From Citrus sinensis (taxonomy: Eukaryota > Streptophyta > Magnoliopsida > Sapindales > Rutaceae), in contig NC_068562.1 in the NCBI RefSeq assembly GCF_022201045.2, positions 17,669,001-17,733,000 on the forward strand: a DNA stretch of 64,000 bases, given 5' to 3'. The position numbers and the translations under genes are program-made. Positions 34,270 to 45,003 of the stretch are shown here, piece by piece (the first letter of the stretch is position 1; every line of letters starts with the position of its first letter). Under the pieces are notes generated by a model, which made no database searches, was not told where the DNA came from, and saw only the letters and a list, made by a program, of their open reading frames with translations.

Positions 34270-37090
34270 ACCACTTTTGTGCCAAATTATAGTTGGCTAC
34301 TTGGCTCTAGAACTTATTTTTTTCTGGTAATGTCTTCAATGTGTTCTTGTCCAATACAAAACTATATCACAACTTTCTGCACATCCTGAACCAATGCTTG
34401 CAACCTTAGTAAAACTAGTCAACATTTTTTCATATCGCTTCTATTCTTTTGTGGAAATCCTTTCAAGCATCTTTCCGTCATCTTTATAGGATGTACTTTT
34501 CTGAAAGTGCGAAAATGTTATTCCAAGTCAAGACTGCAGCTGAATGTCTGCAAACAATTCCTCTAAATTTAAGCATTGAAAACTACATCTAACTTCACCT
34601 TAGTCTTCTTTAAAAACAACTTTAAAAGAAGCCATTTTTTAACCTCTCCAATAGTGATATTTTCGCTAACTACATATTTTTTTCCCACGTACTCAAAGTG
34701 TATGATAACATATCAACCTAACTATCTCTTTTTGAAATTCTTTAAACTTGGCTAGTGTGTACACCTCTTGAACTTGTTTCTCCATCTAAAAAATAGTTAC
34801 ACAAGGAACTGTTGGAAAAAAAGACCTTTCATCTGCCAAAGATTCTTTTTCAACCTTCTTTTCAGCGTATTGTCATATTGCTCAACAAATTGCTTCGATG
34901 ACATTTTTAAGTTAACAAATCCATCAAAAAAGTCATTCGTATTCTCATTCTCACAATGTCAAATGGTTGGCATTCCTGCCCAAAAGCTATCTTAAGAAAA
35001 AAAAAAAAAAAAGCAAAGTACCCAACGATGCATGTGATCATATAAATCACTTAACCATTTACTACCACCCAAATCAAATTTCAAAGGCCATACAGAAGAA
35101 ATAGAATTATATTCATTGTAGTCACCTAACTGATCATGACCTTCTCAACTATGTGCCACAAATACCATCGATGCCTAGTGTTAGGCAAACTGCCTCAATA
35201 ACCTTTTTCATTGTTTTGTCTTAGTCAATGGTGATCCCAATAAAAGTAACTGGGGACATGCATTCTAACCATGTTCTAAATAACTATCTAAATGTCTCAG
35301 TGTCCTCATATGAAATCAATCTACATCCTAGCAAAATATATTGACCATGATGGTTAACTCCAATAAATAGGGCAAATGGCATGTTATACTTATTTGTTAA
35401 AGAAGTAGTGTCAAATATAACAACATGTCTAAAATGTTTATAGGTTACCTACTCCTTGGATCTGCCCAAAAAACACTCCTAATCAATTCTCCTCATTCAA
35501 GTCTATACTAAAGAAAAATCCTTTATATTTTGATTGCACTTTTGAAAAATAAATGTGAATTGCAATAGCATATCCTTCCTCAAGCTACAATCGCCTCATC
35601 TTGTTAATAAAATTTCTGCAATCTCTTTTTAAGAATGAGATGTTGTCATGTCCAACAATCTTCAACAACACAAGAGTTGTAATTTTTTTTTTAACTCTAA
35701 TTCTTGCTCGATCATTATTTATAACCTGCCTTATTACTCATGGATTAATGAACCAACTACATAAAAAATACTTAGTCTTGCTTGAACTCACTCCATGATT
35801 ATTCTCAAGATCCAAAGTTCAAACTTCTCATTTTCCTTCTTTGTTTACATGACCGCCAACTTTAGCATGGCAAATCAATTTTTCCAATAGGCTGAGGCTT
35901 CAAGATATTAGTAGACTTGCTTTTAAAACTGCCATTTCACCCACAAACAAATGTTACATATCTTACAATCTCATCACTCCCTTTCTCACAAGTAGGGATG
36001 ACAATTTAACCCGGACCCGGACGAACTCGAATAATCCGGTACGGGTTGAATTCGTACCGGATTAAAAATAAATCTGGATCCGGATGTGATTTTGCCAACC
36101 TGGACGTTTCCGGGTCCGTTTCCAGGTTCGTATAAACCCGCATATGCGGAACCCGGACCCGAATTTCCTTATTTTAGTATTATATTTAAATTATTTTTTT
36201 ATTATGAAAAGGGAAAAAAAAGTCAATACCCTAGTTCACACTTTCACTTCACAGCCACCAATTCATTCGTCTCATATCTCTTCACCTTTTCTTTTCTCTT
36301 CTCTTCTCTTCTCTTCATCAAATCATCCTTTTCGTCTCTCTCAGTTCTTCTCTTCATCAAATCGTCATCGTCACTCGTCATCACTTCGTATCGCTGTGTT
36401 CCCGCTCATCATCATCATCAACCTCCGTTTGGCAGCCGTTCATCCGCCTTTTGCGAATAACGCTCACGGCTGTGACGTGTTCATCATCATCATATCATCA
36501 ACAATTGTTGTTCATTGCTTTACCAGACGCCGATTGTTGAAGTTTGTGAACTAAATCCGTGAATCGCGGCTGTGACGTGAATTGTAGACATGGCTTTGTA
36601 TTTTGTGAATGTTATATCATAGATCTGTATTTATAAATGGTTTATTGCTTTGAAATTTAAAATCTGTAAATCTAAAATGGTTTATTGCTTTGTATTTGAT
36701 TTGGGTAGAATATGGTTTTGTAAATTTGTAAAGTGAATTGGATTTTTTTTTTTTTATGTGATCTAAGTTGAAAACCCGCAATCCGGAAACTCAAATTATT
36801 CCGGGTTTAACCTGTACCGGACCCGGTGTCATAAAATCCAGGTTTAAATCCGGGTCCGGTACAACATTTTAGTGTCCGAGTTCGGAACTGGGAAGGCCGG
36901 ACTTGAACCCGGACCTAGTTTTTGCCGTCCCTACTCACAAATTCTAATTTCTAAACGCAGTTATTATTTTCATTTCAGTCTTCTCAGCCTCTTAGATGCT
37001 CCATATATCTATCATTACCTTTTAAAGAAGCCAAATGCCACCTTCGCTTGTCCCAAAATTGGAGTTCCGTATCACAGATTTAAGCAATCA
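34270..37090 (-). pseudogene. FAR1-related (MULE-transposase-derived) pseudogene
   Basis: Minus-strand reading, N- to C-terminus. Just beyond and just inside the hAT insert lie pieces of the FAR1 DNA-binding domain (EIVRYVTFVCG, stop, then ILKPQPIGKI). 35600-35560 gives FLKRDCRNFINKMRRL. 35440-35160 gives the MULE transposase core: RHVVIFDTTSLTNKYNMPF, NHHGQYILLGCRLISYEDTE and LFRTWLECMSP. 34990-34780 gives NTNDFFDGFVNLKMSSKQF followed by EQYDN. 34560-34450 gives RGIVCRHSAAVLTWNN, the SWIM-type Cys/His motif. FAR1/FRS proteins are light-signalling transcription factors domesticated from Mutator-like transposases. Numerous stops and frameshifts (stops after ETFR and ITID, for example) show this copy is dead, and a 941-bp hAT element interrupts its N-terminal domain. 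Confidence 0.85.
35993..36933. mobile_element. Non-autonomous hAT element inside the FAR1-type pseudogene
   Basis: Terminal inverted repeats TAGGGATGACAA (35993) and TTGCCGTCCCTA (ending 36933). Flanking 8-bp target duplication CTCACAAG / CTCACAAA (35985-35992 and 36934-36941, one mismatch). Subterminal regions are CCGGACCCGG/GGGTCCGG-rich. The middle (about 36215-36600) is not palindromic and looks like a gene leader: pyrimidine-rich, with TTCTCTT repeats and CATCATCATC runs, open in two frames by composition. This may be captured host sequence. No transposase. Confidence 0.87.
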
Positions 37091-37310
37091 AATACTTCTT
37101 CTGTAGATTCAAAAAACAAAAAGGATTATCACTCCCTTTTTTTCTTTTTTTTTTGGGTTCAAATGAGCAGAATATTATTTTATTAATAAAGAGACAATTA
37201 CAACATTTTCAATTTTTTAATTAAAAATATTAAATTAATTTCGTGGACTAACTCATCAGTGCAAGTTGAGGCTACAATAAGTTTATGGGCCTTGACCCAG
37301 CCTGGGCTAC
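37091..37310 (+). promoter_or_regulatory. Promoter region of the DUF3820-like gene
   Basis: About 25-40 bp before the start codon the sequence carries ATGGGCCTTGACCCAGCCTGGGC, close repeats of the TGGGCC/T site II type common upstream of plant genes for organelle and translation proteins. Site II function here is inferred. Confidence 0.35.
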
Positions 37311-38231
37311 ATGGCCACCAGCGTTTCAATCAATTCATTTTGTCCACCTCACACTATCTTCCCATTGATGTCTTCCCCTTATCTTCAATCACACCTCTGC
37401 CCTAAAACTTCTTCATTTTCCATGACTCACCACTTCCTTTTACACACTTCACTCATCGCTCAATCCTCTTCCTCCACATTCTCCACCCTCTCATGCTCGT
37501 TCAAACCCCACAAAATCCCCATTATAACAAACAATCCAAAAACAATACCGGCAACAGACAGAGTCATAGACTTTGGCAAATACAAAGGCAAAATGCTAGG
37601 CACGCTCCCTTCAAATTACCTTAAATGGGTGTCCAAAAACCTTCGTGCCCAAGACTTTGAACATTGGGCTATGCTAGCTGACCAAGTACTTCAAGACCCT
37701 GTTTACAAAGACAGAATAGAATGGGAGTTTGCTGAAAATGTGTTGACTGGAAATAGTAATGATGTTAACAAAAACAAGAACATGGCAACAAATGAGAGTT
37801 CAGTTTCTCGTTTGTTGGAGTTGAGTCAAAGGTTTGGTTGGGATAATGAAGATAGAGTTGGGTGGAGTAAGCTTAATTTTGAGCTTTTGGGGACTAGCAA
37901 AGGTGGAAGGATTCCAAGAATCTCGGAGAGGAAAGTAGCGAAAGAGACGTTGAAAGTGCAGAAAAAAGAGAGATTTGGTGGGCTGTTGTTATCAGAGAGT
38001 GAAGAGAGGAGGAGGGAGCGGAGAATGAGGGTCAAGGAGAAGGTTAGTGGGGTTAAAATTGGAAATGGGAATGGTGATGGTAATGGCGGTGGTGGTGGTG
38101 GTGGTGGTGGTGGTGGGTCGAGTCTCAGAAGTGAGAAGAGAGATCAAGATTTGACTGTGGAGATTCACAATCCTTTTCCAGGAAGGGAAGCACATTTGAA
38201 GAAAGTGATGAGTAGGAAGAGATTCTTGTGA
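37311..38231 (+). CDS. Probable organelle-targeted protein with DUF3820-like domain
   Basis: A single-exon frame of 306 residues. Residues 1-60 are rich in Ser/Thr/Pro/His with almost no acidic residues, as in a chloroplast or mitochondrial transit peptide. Residues 86-145 (VIDFGKYKGKMLGTLPSNYL, KWVSK, IEWEFAEN) resemble the compact DUF3820 fold, a small domain found in bacterial and phage proteins with poorly known function. Residues 165-245 are charged (EERRRERRMR). Residues 251-269 are Gly/Asn repeats ending in a run of 11 Gly, followed by a conserved-looking tail (VEIHNPFPGREAHLKKV). The start ATG is the first in the frame and gives the targeting sequence. The molecular function is not known to me; the DUF3820 assignment is by pattern only. 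Confidence 0.85.
   Translation: MATSVSINSFCPPHTIFPLMSSPYLQSHLCPKTSSFSMTHHFLLHTSLIAQSSSSTFSTLSCSFKPHKIPIITNNPKTIPATDRVIDFGKYKGKMLGTLPSNYLKWVSKNLRAQDFEHWAMLADQVLQDPVYKDRIEWEFAENVLTGNSNDVNKNKNMATNESSVSRLLELSQRFGWDNEDRVGWSKLNFELLGTSKGGRIPRISERKVAKETLKVQKKERFGGLLLSESEERRRERRMRVKEKVSGVKIGNGNGDGNGGGGGGGGGGGSSLRSEKRDQDLTVEIHNPFPGREAHLKKVMSRKRFL
38071..38117 (+). repeat. (GGT)n microsatellite encoding a poly-Gly run
   Basis: Imperfect GGTAATGGCGGT followed by about ten GGT units inside the coding frame, giving 11 consecutive Gly. In-frame length changes would be tolerated here. Confidence 0.8.
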
Positions 38232-39860
38232 AAAATTCTGAAACTGTATTGGCTAATACTAATTTTGATCACAAAATTTTGCTATTGTTACTCCGTTCTT
38301 CTATAAGATTGTAAATTTTCCCCACTTGTTGTTATTACTGTGTACCAGATTTAGTTTTGTAACACTGAAGATAATAGCTTTTTAGAACAGAGCTGCAAAA
38401 TGAACAAATTCAAACTTGAAATGAATACTTTCCTACTCAAACTAATTACCATATGCATAGTTCAAAAAACTCTTTAAAGATTGCTTTTTCCTCAACTAAA
38501 TAAACAAGTATGCAAAAGGAAATAGCATTTCTTTGTTTTTGCACATTTGACTTCGGATCAGGTAACTGCATGCTGTCAATTCTGTTTGTACGATGCAGCT
38601 AATAAAAGAATTGTTTTCCCAGAGCAAATGTCAAAAATATTGAACTCCAGTTAAGAAATCTTCTGCAGCCAAATGATAAAGCTCAAGATGGGAAAATGAA
38701 GAGGGTACTAAGCTTTGACAAATAGTTAGAATCCAAGTCCCCTTGAACTTTTCTGCGCCCACTATTCCAGGAAAGCTTATAAAATATAAAATTCCTGAAG
38801 TTCATCAGCTAAATTTGGTACAATCACAGATTGAAAGGTAATCCCAAAACAGGCACAAACTTTGGATGGGTTTCACCTCCAGGCCAACCAATGCCATCTC
38901 AAGCAGGGCTCTGATTCTTCTTCAAGCTGCCTCAGTCCAACATCATTGTATTTTACAGCTTACTACAACTTGCATCTGGACAACAATAACTGCAGTATCT
39001 TCGCATTGAACAAAGTTTGGTTTGAAGAAGAAATTTTCCCTGCAAGACCAGATACCATTATGCTTTTGAAAAATTGACAGGAAACAGTTTCTACCATCTA
39101 TGCAAATCATGAGCAAAAGTTTACATTAACTGGTCTAACAGACCATACTTAGAACCTCCATTATGAGCAGCATTGCAAGATTTAGGTGTAACCACCCATC
39201 CTAGTATCCTATCCCAGGGAAAAAAAATGATGCAAAGAGTCAGGCCATAACAAAAATGTGAAAATAATGACAACAGAAAAACAACTAAGGTTGTTGAAGT
39301 ACCAGTAGCTAGTACCCTAGCTGTAATCAGTAAAAAACCCTGAAGTCTCAGGAGCTCCAACACTTCCGATGTGGAATCAAGATTGGCAAGGCCAACTAAC
39401 TCCACCCATTCACATTAAGTAGCTAGAGGTTGGCTGGCCCTTTTGAGCTTCACTTGCCCACAGCACAGTCTGCGAAGCAGGATTGAAACAAAGAGATTTA
39501 GTGCATGTAAAAACTGAATAAACACCAAGCTCTGCATCTTACCTACTAGACCAAGCTCGCAACCAGTAATTTGTTGCATCTCACTATAGGCAGCCATATC
39601 TCCATTATGCACTCCACATGCTGTTGCAAGCATGAAGACACAAGCATGTGAAAATCTAGAGCAATGGTATATATCTTAACCTTGGGAAGCTTGAAAGCAC
39701 AAAAATGTGAACCAGGAGAATATTGATCAGCCATAATGATGTCAATATGATACAATTACAAAATTCATTTCTCCCATCTCTTGCACGATCAAAAGAAGAT
39801 GTTCTTCAAATAAATTCTAGTTCAACACCAAGATGAACAACTTATTAAGACAGTGGCTTT
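38232..39860. other. Convergent 3' flanks of the DUF3820-like and PPR genes
   Basis: Bases between two genes pointing at each other. The first 200 bp should hold the 3' UTR of the plus-strand gene; the right part probably holds the PPR 3' UTR. Short open frames here (for example 39121-39755 minus) show no family resemblance. Confidence 0.4.
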
Positions 39861-42331
39861 TCAACATGGCTCCAAAAGCAAAATGTTCTTCTTTGAAGAC
39901 TGCAGAAAGCTGTATCCTGGATTCTTTCTTAAACTTCTCTCTTCCATTAGCTTCCGTGTTTTCCGTGCATTATCCCATGCACCAGCTGCAGTATATATGT
40001 TTGATAAAACAACATAGTTAACTGACTTCTCAGGTTCCATATCAAAAAGATTCCTGGCAGCTAATTCTCCAAGAGATGTATTGCCATAAATACTACATGC
40101 CCCAAGTATGGCACTCCAAAGTGATGCAGTAGGCTTAATGTTCATCTGACGTATCATATTATAAGCTGATTCTAACTGACCTCTGCGTGCAAACAGATCC
40201 ACTACGCAAGAAAAATGCTCAGCCCGGGGTAAGATTCTATATTTGTTAATCATATCAGTGAATAACTCCCATCCTTCACATGTCAATCCAGTGTGACTAC
40301 AAGCAAATAGCAAAGACAAGAATGTAACATCGTTCGGTACCATTCCTTCATGTTTCATTTTCTTATATAGTTCAATTGCTTCATGTCCATAGCCATGCTT
40401 CGCATATCCAGCAATCAAGGATGTCCACGAAATCACATTCTTGTCCCCCATTTCATCAAAAGCACGGTTAGCATCCGCAATTTCTCCAGATTTTGCATAC
40501 ATATCTATGAGAGCATTTCCAACAGCTGCATCATAGCTTGATTGATATTTGAAAGCAAAAGCATGGATTTGTCTTCCCAAGTTCAGTGATGCCACATTGG
40601 CACATATGTTAAGCATAAGACATAATATAACATCGTCAATTCCCATTTTCTTAAGAATCATGTCTTTAAAAAGATCAAAAGCCTCTTTGCTATGGTTATC
40701 ATCACGAGCAAAGCCACTGATCAGTGCAGTGCAGGATATAATATCTGTCTTTAGCATGCTTCTGTATAAGTGATAAGCACTTCTTATACTTCCATGTTTT
40801 GCATATACATCAATTAGTGATCCAGTCAGTTTATTAGATGACTCCAAACCTAATTTGACGATCAAATCATGAATTTGGCTGATCTTCATAAGTTCAATAC
40901 CTCCAACAGAAGCTCTTAAAATACTCCCCAAGGTGAAGCAATCAGGTTTCATCCCTATTAAATTTTAGCATTGAAACGCAACATAGAGAATAATTACATA
41001 AAAATATACCCTCAAATATGTCAAGCACAAAACAGGATAGAGTTTCCCAAGGAAAAAAAAATGGAGTAAAAGAAAATGTGGGGAAAAGACACACTAATAT
41101 AAAATAAATTTCAAAAGGATTTCATGCATCATCAAGGATGTCAGTAATATTTTCAATAGGGACTAAGAGTTGGTGGAAAAATACATATGGTAAACTTCAG
41201 AGTAAATAATCCATGCTTTTGTAGTGGCGAAATATGGAAATTATCATATTCACAATTTGGTAGTTAAAAAAAGAAGAAAAGAAAGAACAATGAGAGAAGA
41301 CGTCCGTGAGTTCAAATCATGCAGTAATCAATGATCTTCCTCAAAGCAGAATCAATTTATAGTAACATGAAACAGGTACCCCTAGATGCACATGTTCACA
41401 GATACAAAAAAGATAAGGTCTCATAGTAACCATATGCTTCTAAGGTACGGAATTATCTCTATCTTCCATGAAATAAGAATTTTCTTAAAAACAAGCATAA
41501 GAGCTCCTCAAAACACACCGTCATCACTATAACTAAACTTTCAGGATTCTGGCATTTAATTTGGCATAAAAAAAATTAAAAATCTTATAATAGTGAATGA
41601 ATTCTTGTTGGACAAATGAATTCAAAAGGTTCAATACCAACAGGAACAATACCTTGTCTCATCATTGATCGGAACAACCAAAATGAATCATCGTTAAAAC
41701 CTTGCATAGCAAGTCCACCAATCATGGCATTCCAAGAAACCACATCCTTCCTTTCTATTCTCTCAAACAAAATCCATGCATCCTCAATCCATCCACACTT
41801 GGCATACAAGTCAAGCAACGCGCTCTTGACAAACAAGTTCTCCACAAACCTTCCTTTTTGAATACCCCCTTGTATCATTCTCCCACCCTGCAGCCACCTC
41901 ATCCTTGCACACGCCCTCAACGCGCTGCTATAAGTGAACTGATTAGCCCTAACACCAGATCTAAGCATTGCCGAAAACACCAACAAAGCATTCTCATCAT
42001 ATCCGTTCTGGGCATACCCAGAAATCATTGCTGTCCACGACACAACATTTCTTTCAGGCATTCTATCAAACGCTTTACGCGCTGATAATACGTCGCCGAC
42101 TTTTGCGTAAAAGATTATCACTTTGGTGCTTAAATGCAAATTCGATTCATACCCATTTGTTATAATGTGGGCGTGAATCAAATGAGCTTGTCTTTCAGCA
42201 TTTTTGTCGATGCAGAACTGTAGTAACGACATGTACGTAGAAGGGTCTAAGAGGGTATCAGGGCATGAAAGACTAAATTTTAGAGCCTGTTTTAGTTGCC
42301 CAGTTTTGAAATTTGCACGTACAATGTTCAT
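39861..42331 (-). CDS. Pentatricopeptide repeat protein, PLS class, E subgroup
   Basis: An RNA-binding helical-repeat protein; PLS-class members act in mitochondria or chloroplasts, mostly in RNA editing or processing. Two exons, 42331-41653 and 40954-39861, joined at MMRQ-G-MKPD across a GT-AG intron of about 700 bp, give 590 residues. Tandem P, L and S repeats start near residue 30: LLQFCIDKNAERQAHLIHAH, YAKVGDVLSARKAFDRMPER, NVVSWTAMISGYAQNGYDE and so on through NVISWTSLIAGYAKHGYGHE. The C-terminus carries the E motif (PTASLWSAILGACSIYGN, ELAARNLFDMEPE, YVVLSNIYTAAGAWDNARK) and a short E+-like end (RSLRKNPGYSFLQ). There is no DYW deaminase, so it would need a partner for editing. An intron is uncommon in this family. 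An obvious targeting peptide is weak at the N-terminus (MNIVRANFKTGQLKQ). No symbol assigned. Confidence 0.92.
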
Positions 42332-42604
42332 GATGCATTTTCCTTCTTTTTTTTTTTTTTGCCGTTTTTGTGTTTATTACATTTAATAAGTAATATTTGT
42401 CATGAAATTGCAGTTTTTTATTTTTTCTTTTGGAGATTTGAAACGAAAATGCAAGCCCTATTGGACGTTCTGTTGGGGGTCTTGATCATGTATCAAATCT
42501 AAATAGCAGCTTCAGTCTCTTTATTTGAATAATAGCAGTTGGGTACAGAAACAAACACTTTCTAATTTTTAAGGAATTTTCCTTTATTAAAGTTGTTACA
42601 CAGC
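42332..42604. other. Upstream region of the PPR gene
   Basis: Short AT-rich 5' flank of the minus-strand PPR gene, with an A-rich stretch (minus strand) at about 42346-42360. No other feature. Confidence 0.35.
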
Positions 42605-43305
42605 TAGAGCTGGCAAAACGGGTCATCGGATTGAGTTCGTGTCGTGTCAGTTTTATATCGTGTCAAATTTAGTTCAACCCAAACCCGACCTATTTAAAAA
42701 TCGTGTTAAAATATTGAGACTCAAACCCGACACGAAAAAATAATTGGGTTACCCAATAACTCTCTTAATATCTATATATTTAATAAAAATTACATCAAAT
42801 ATTTACACATTGTCATACATACATATATACATACATACATACATAATTTATCGATGTTATAAAATATACATATCTACCAAAATATTACACATTTACACTA
42901 TTGAGGTTTTAATTATATATATAATATTAATATTATAAAATATACATATCTACCAATATTTTATATATTTACACTATTAAAACTCTAAATGTGTTTAAAA
43001 TTTTATAAATAAAACACTGTAGTTATATTCATCATTTTAAAGAATATAAATAAAAGAGAAAATTATCTCTAATATTTGAGTTTTGATGACAAAAACTTGC
43101 AAATTATTTTAAAATAGAAAATATAATCAGATCATTGATCGGGTAAATGGATCAAGAATTTTAACCTTAACCCGACACGGAAAAAAATCGTGTCGACCCG
43201 GACTCGACCCATTTAATAATCGTGTTAAATTTGACGACTCATACCTATTTATTTGTGTCGTATTCGTGTCGGGTAATCGAATCGTGTCAAATTTTGCCAG
43301 CTCTA
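42605..43305. mobile_element. Non-autonomous hAT-like element (TAGAGCTGGCAAAA ends)
   Basis: The left end TAGAGCTGGCAAAA (42605) and right end TTTTGCCAGCTCTA (ending 43305) are perfect 14-bp inverted repeats. Subterminal regions carry CGGGT/ACCCG and CGTGTC/GACACG units on both sides, as in other TAGxGxTGGCAA hAT MITEs. The 701-bp body is AT-rich with an (ACAT)n-like run at about 42815-42845 and two copies of an AAATATACATATCTACCAA segment at about 42861 and 42937. An 8-bp target duplication is not clear (only TTACAC is shared between flanks). Confidence 0.8.
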
Positions 43306-43341
43306 ATTACACTCTACAAAACTCTCAAAGTTCTGTAAGTA

Positions 43342-43481
43342 GGACTAGGATCTGGTACTCAGCTGAGTTTGTGTTGAGCACCATATCAATAGTCAGCAAT
43401 TACTTGGGGCCTACAAAATACAATTGTTGACCATTGATTTGGTGTTCAGCACAAACTCAGCTGAACACCGAATCCATTTTC
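43342..43481. mobile_element. 140-bp foldback MITE with 9-bp target duplication
   Basis: Almost the whole element is an inverted repeat: GGTACTCAGCTGAGTTTGTG (about 43354) against the right arm (reverse complement GGTGTTCAGCTGAGTTTGTG), with arms of about 60 bp. A 9-bp direct repeat CTGTAAGTA flanks it (43333-43341 and 43482-43490), suggesting a Mutator-like origin. Non-coding. Confidence 0.78.
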
Positions 43482-43490
43482 CTGTAAGTA

Positions 43491-44870
43491 AGCATGGCTC
43501 AGAAACTTGTATCAGTTATATCCCCTATAATCCACTTCTAGTAAGAAATCTTTTATTTTTAATATGGCAGTGACCAAGTTAAAAGTGAGAAATTATAAAT
43601 CTTATTTTCTTTGTTGAATTTTTTTTAATAATATGAATAAGCAGTTTTCGAAACATACAATGTCAAAAATAACAAGATAATTGACTTACGAAATTTTCCA
43701 ACCATACATGAAAATCAGAGCAACAAAAAAAATTAATAGTAAAAATTAACTAAAAGTATCCAATACTCGGTTACAATTTACAATATATTGAGATATGATA
43801 AATCTGAAATTTTTGCTTTAATGTTAGTAAGTGTTGAACTTCAGAAATAAGGTAGAAAAGCGTAATATTTTGTTGGCCTAAAATAAGTTAAATAATACAT
43901 AATGAGTTCGACTCAACCATTATTGAACATAAACTAATCTCTATAACAAGTTATAAACTTTAGGTAAATCTAGTTGTGGGATTACCCTATTTCATACAAA
44001 TTTGATCAGCACAAAATTTCAGTTTAGAGACTTATTTGATATAAATGGAAAACTTATGCTTACTCCAGAAATCATAAACAAAATAGGGATCGAGATGTTA
44101 TTTTTTTGTTCATTGATTTTTCTATTGAAAGAAATGACAATTGGTGGGATATTCCTATCAACTATTTGTTTAAATTCACCCCACTTCTAAAACATATTTA
44201 CAATATTTTATATAATTAATCAATTAAATTCTTTTTATAATTTTTTTTAGATTTCTTTAACCATCTTGATTTTTAAAGTTGTTTTAATATAAATTTTACT
44301 TGACTATTTTATTTTTAAACATAAAATGAAGCAACTGCTCTAATAGATAGGTGTTTTTATATCTAATAATTTATGTATTTAATTTTGTGAACTACAAACT
44401 AATTTTTCTAAAATGAAATCTAATAATTTTTAATACTTTACATAAAGTGACATAAATTTGATTGTCCGATAATTTACATAAATATTATACCATAAATACT
44501 TTTTAACTTAATTAAAGATTAATAATCATACTAACAAAGTAGAATTAACACATCATTTAGAAACAATTAACTTTCTATATAATTTTAAAAAATATTAAAG
44601 TTAAAGTAATTTTTTTATACTTTTACCTTATAATGGCAAAATAATCAATTTAAATTTAGGTTAAAATAATCTTATTAAAAATGTGGTAAGAAAAGTAATC
44701 TTATTAATAAAATATAATAAAAAATTTAAGTCAGAAAAATTAAATTATGTTGAATTTAATTAATTTAGTTACTAAATTTTTTCTTTATTTGAAAATTTTA
44801 AATTAATGCGATTTTTTTTAAGTATTTCTAAATTGGGATTAATTTAATAAAGGCCATGATTAATTTAATG
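43491..44870. other. Intergenic AT-rich DNA
   Basis: No gene, repeat or element recognised; the short open frame at 44002-44190 has no resemblance to a known family. Confidence 0.4.
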
Positions 44871-44874
44871 GCCT

Positions 44875-44882
44875 CACGTGGC
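44875..44882 (+). promoter_or_regulatory. G-box/ABRE-like CACGTGGC upstream of the F-box gene
   Basis: CACGTGGC, the core bound by plant bZIP factors, lies just before the probable 5' leader exon of the F-box gene. Stress or abscisic-acid control is inferred from the motif only. Confidence 0.4.
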
Positions 44883-44899
44883 GATTACATCACATAACA

Positions 44900-45003
44900 T
44901 CCAAGGCTTCAACTCACACCCTCTCCTCTGTCTCTCTCTATCAAGTTTCACGAACTGTCTTTGAAGTGTCAGCTCAAAACTGAAACAGGGAGCTTTTTGT
45001 CAG
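44900..45003 (+). other. Probable 5' UTR exon of the F-box gene
   Basis: A CT-rich leader stretch (CTCTCCTCTGTCTCTCTCT) without start codons ends in GTCAG followed by a GTCAGT donor at 45004. The next acceptor-like sites near the coding start are CTTTCAG (46634-46640) and GCTATGCAG (46735-46743). The transcription start is not defined. Confidence 0.5.

Noticed and set aside
36086..36554. Two overlapping plus-strand open frames as a real gene
   Set aside because: They fall inside the hAT element, are rich in simple repeats (Ser/Phe and His runs) and match no family; composition explains the open frames.
36872..37186. Open frame at the right end of the hAT element
   Set aside because: It spans the element terminus and the FAR1-type pseudogene on the other strand; no conserved motif.
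37560..37750. DUF3820 name implying a virulence or quorum-sensing role
   Set aside because: Older descriptions of this domain mention quorum-regulated virulence factors, but nothing in this plant gene supports such a role.
41616..42165. Plus-strand frames within the PPR gene
   Set aside because: Shadows of the minus-strand PPR exon.
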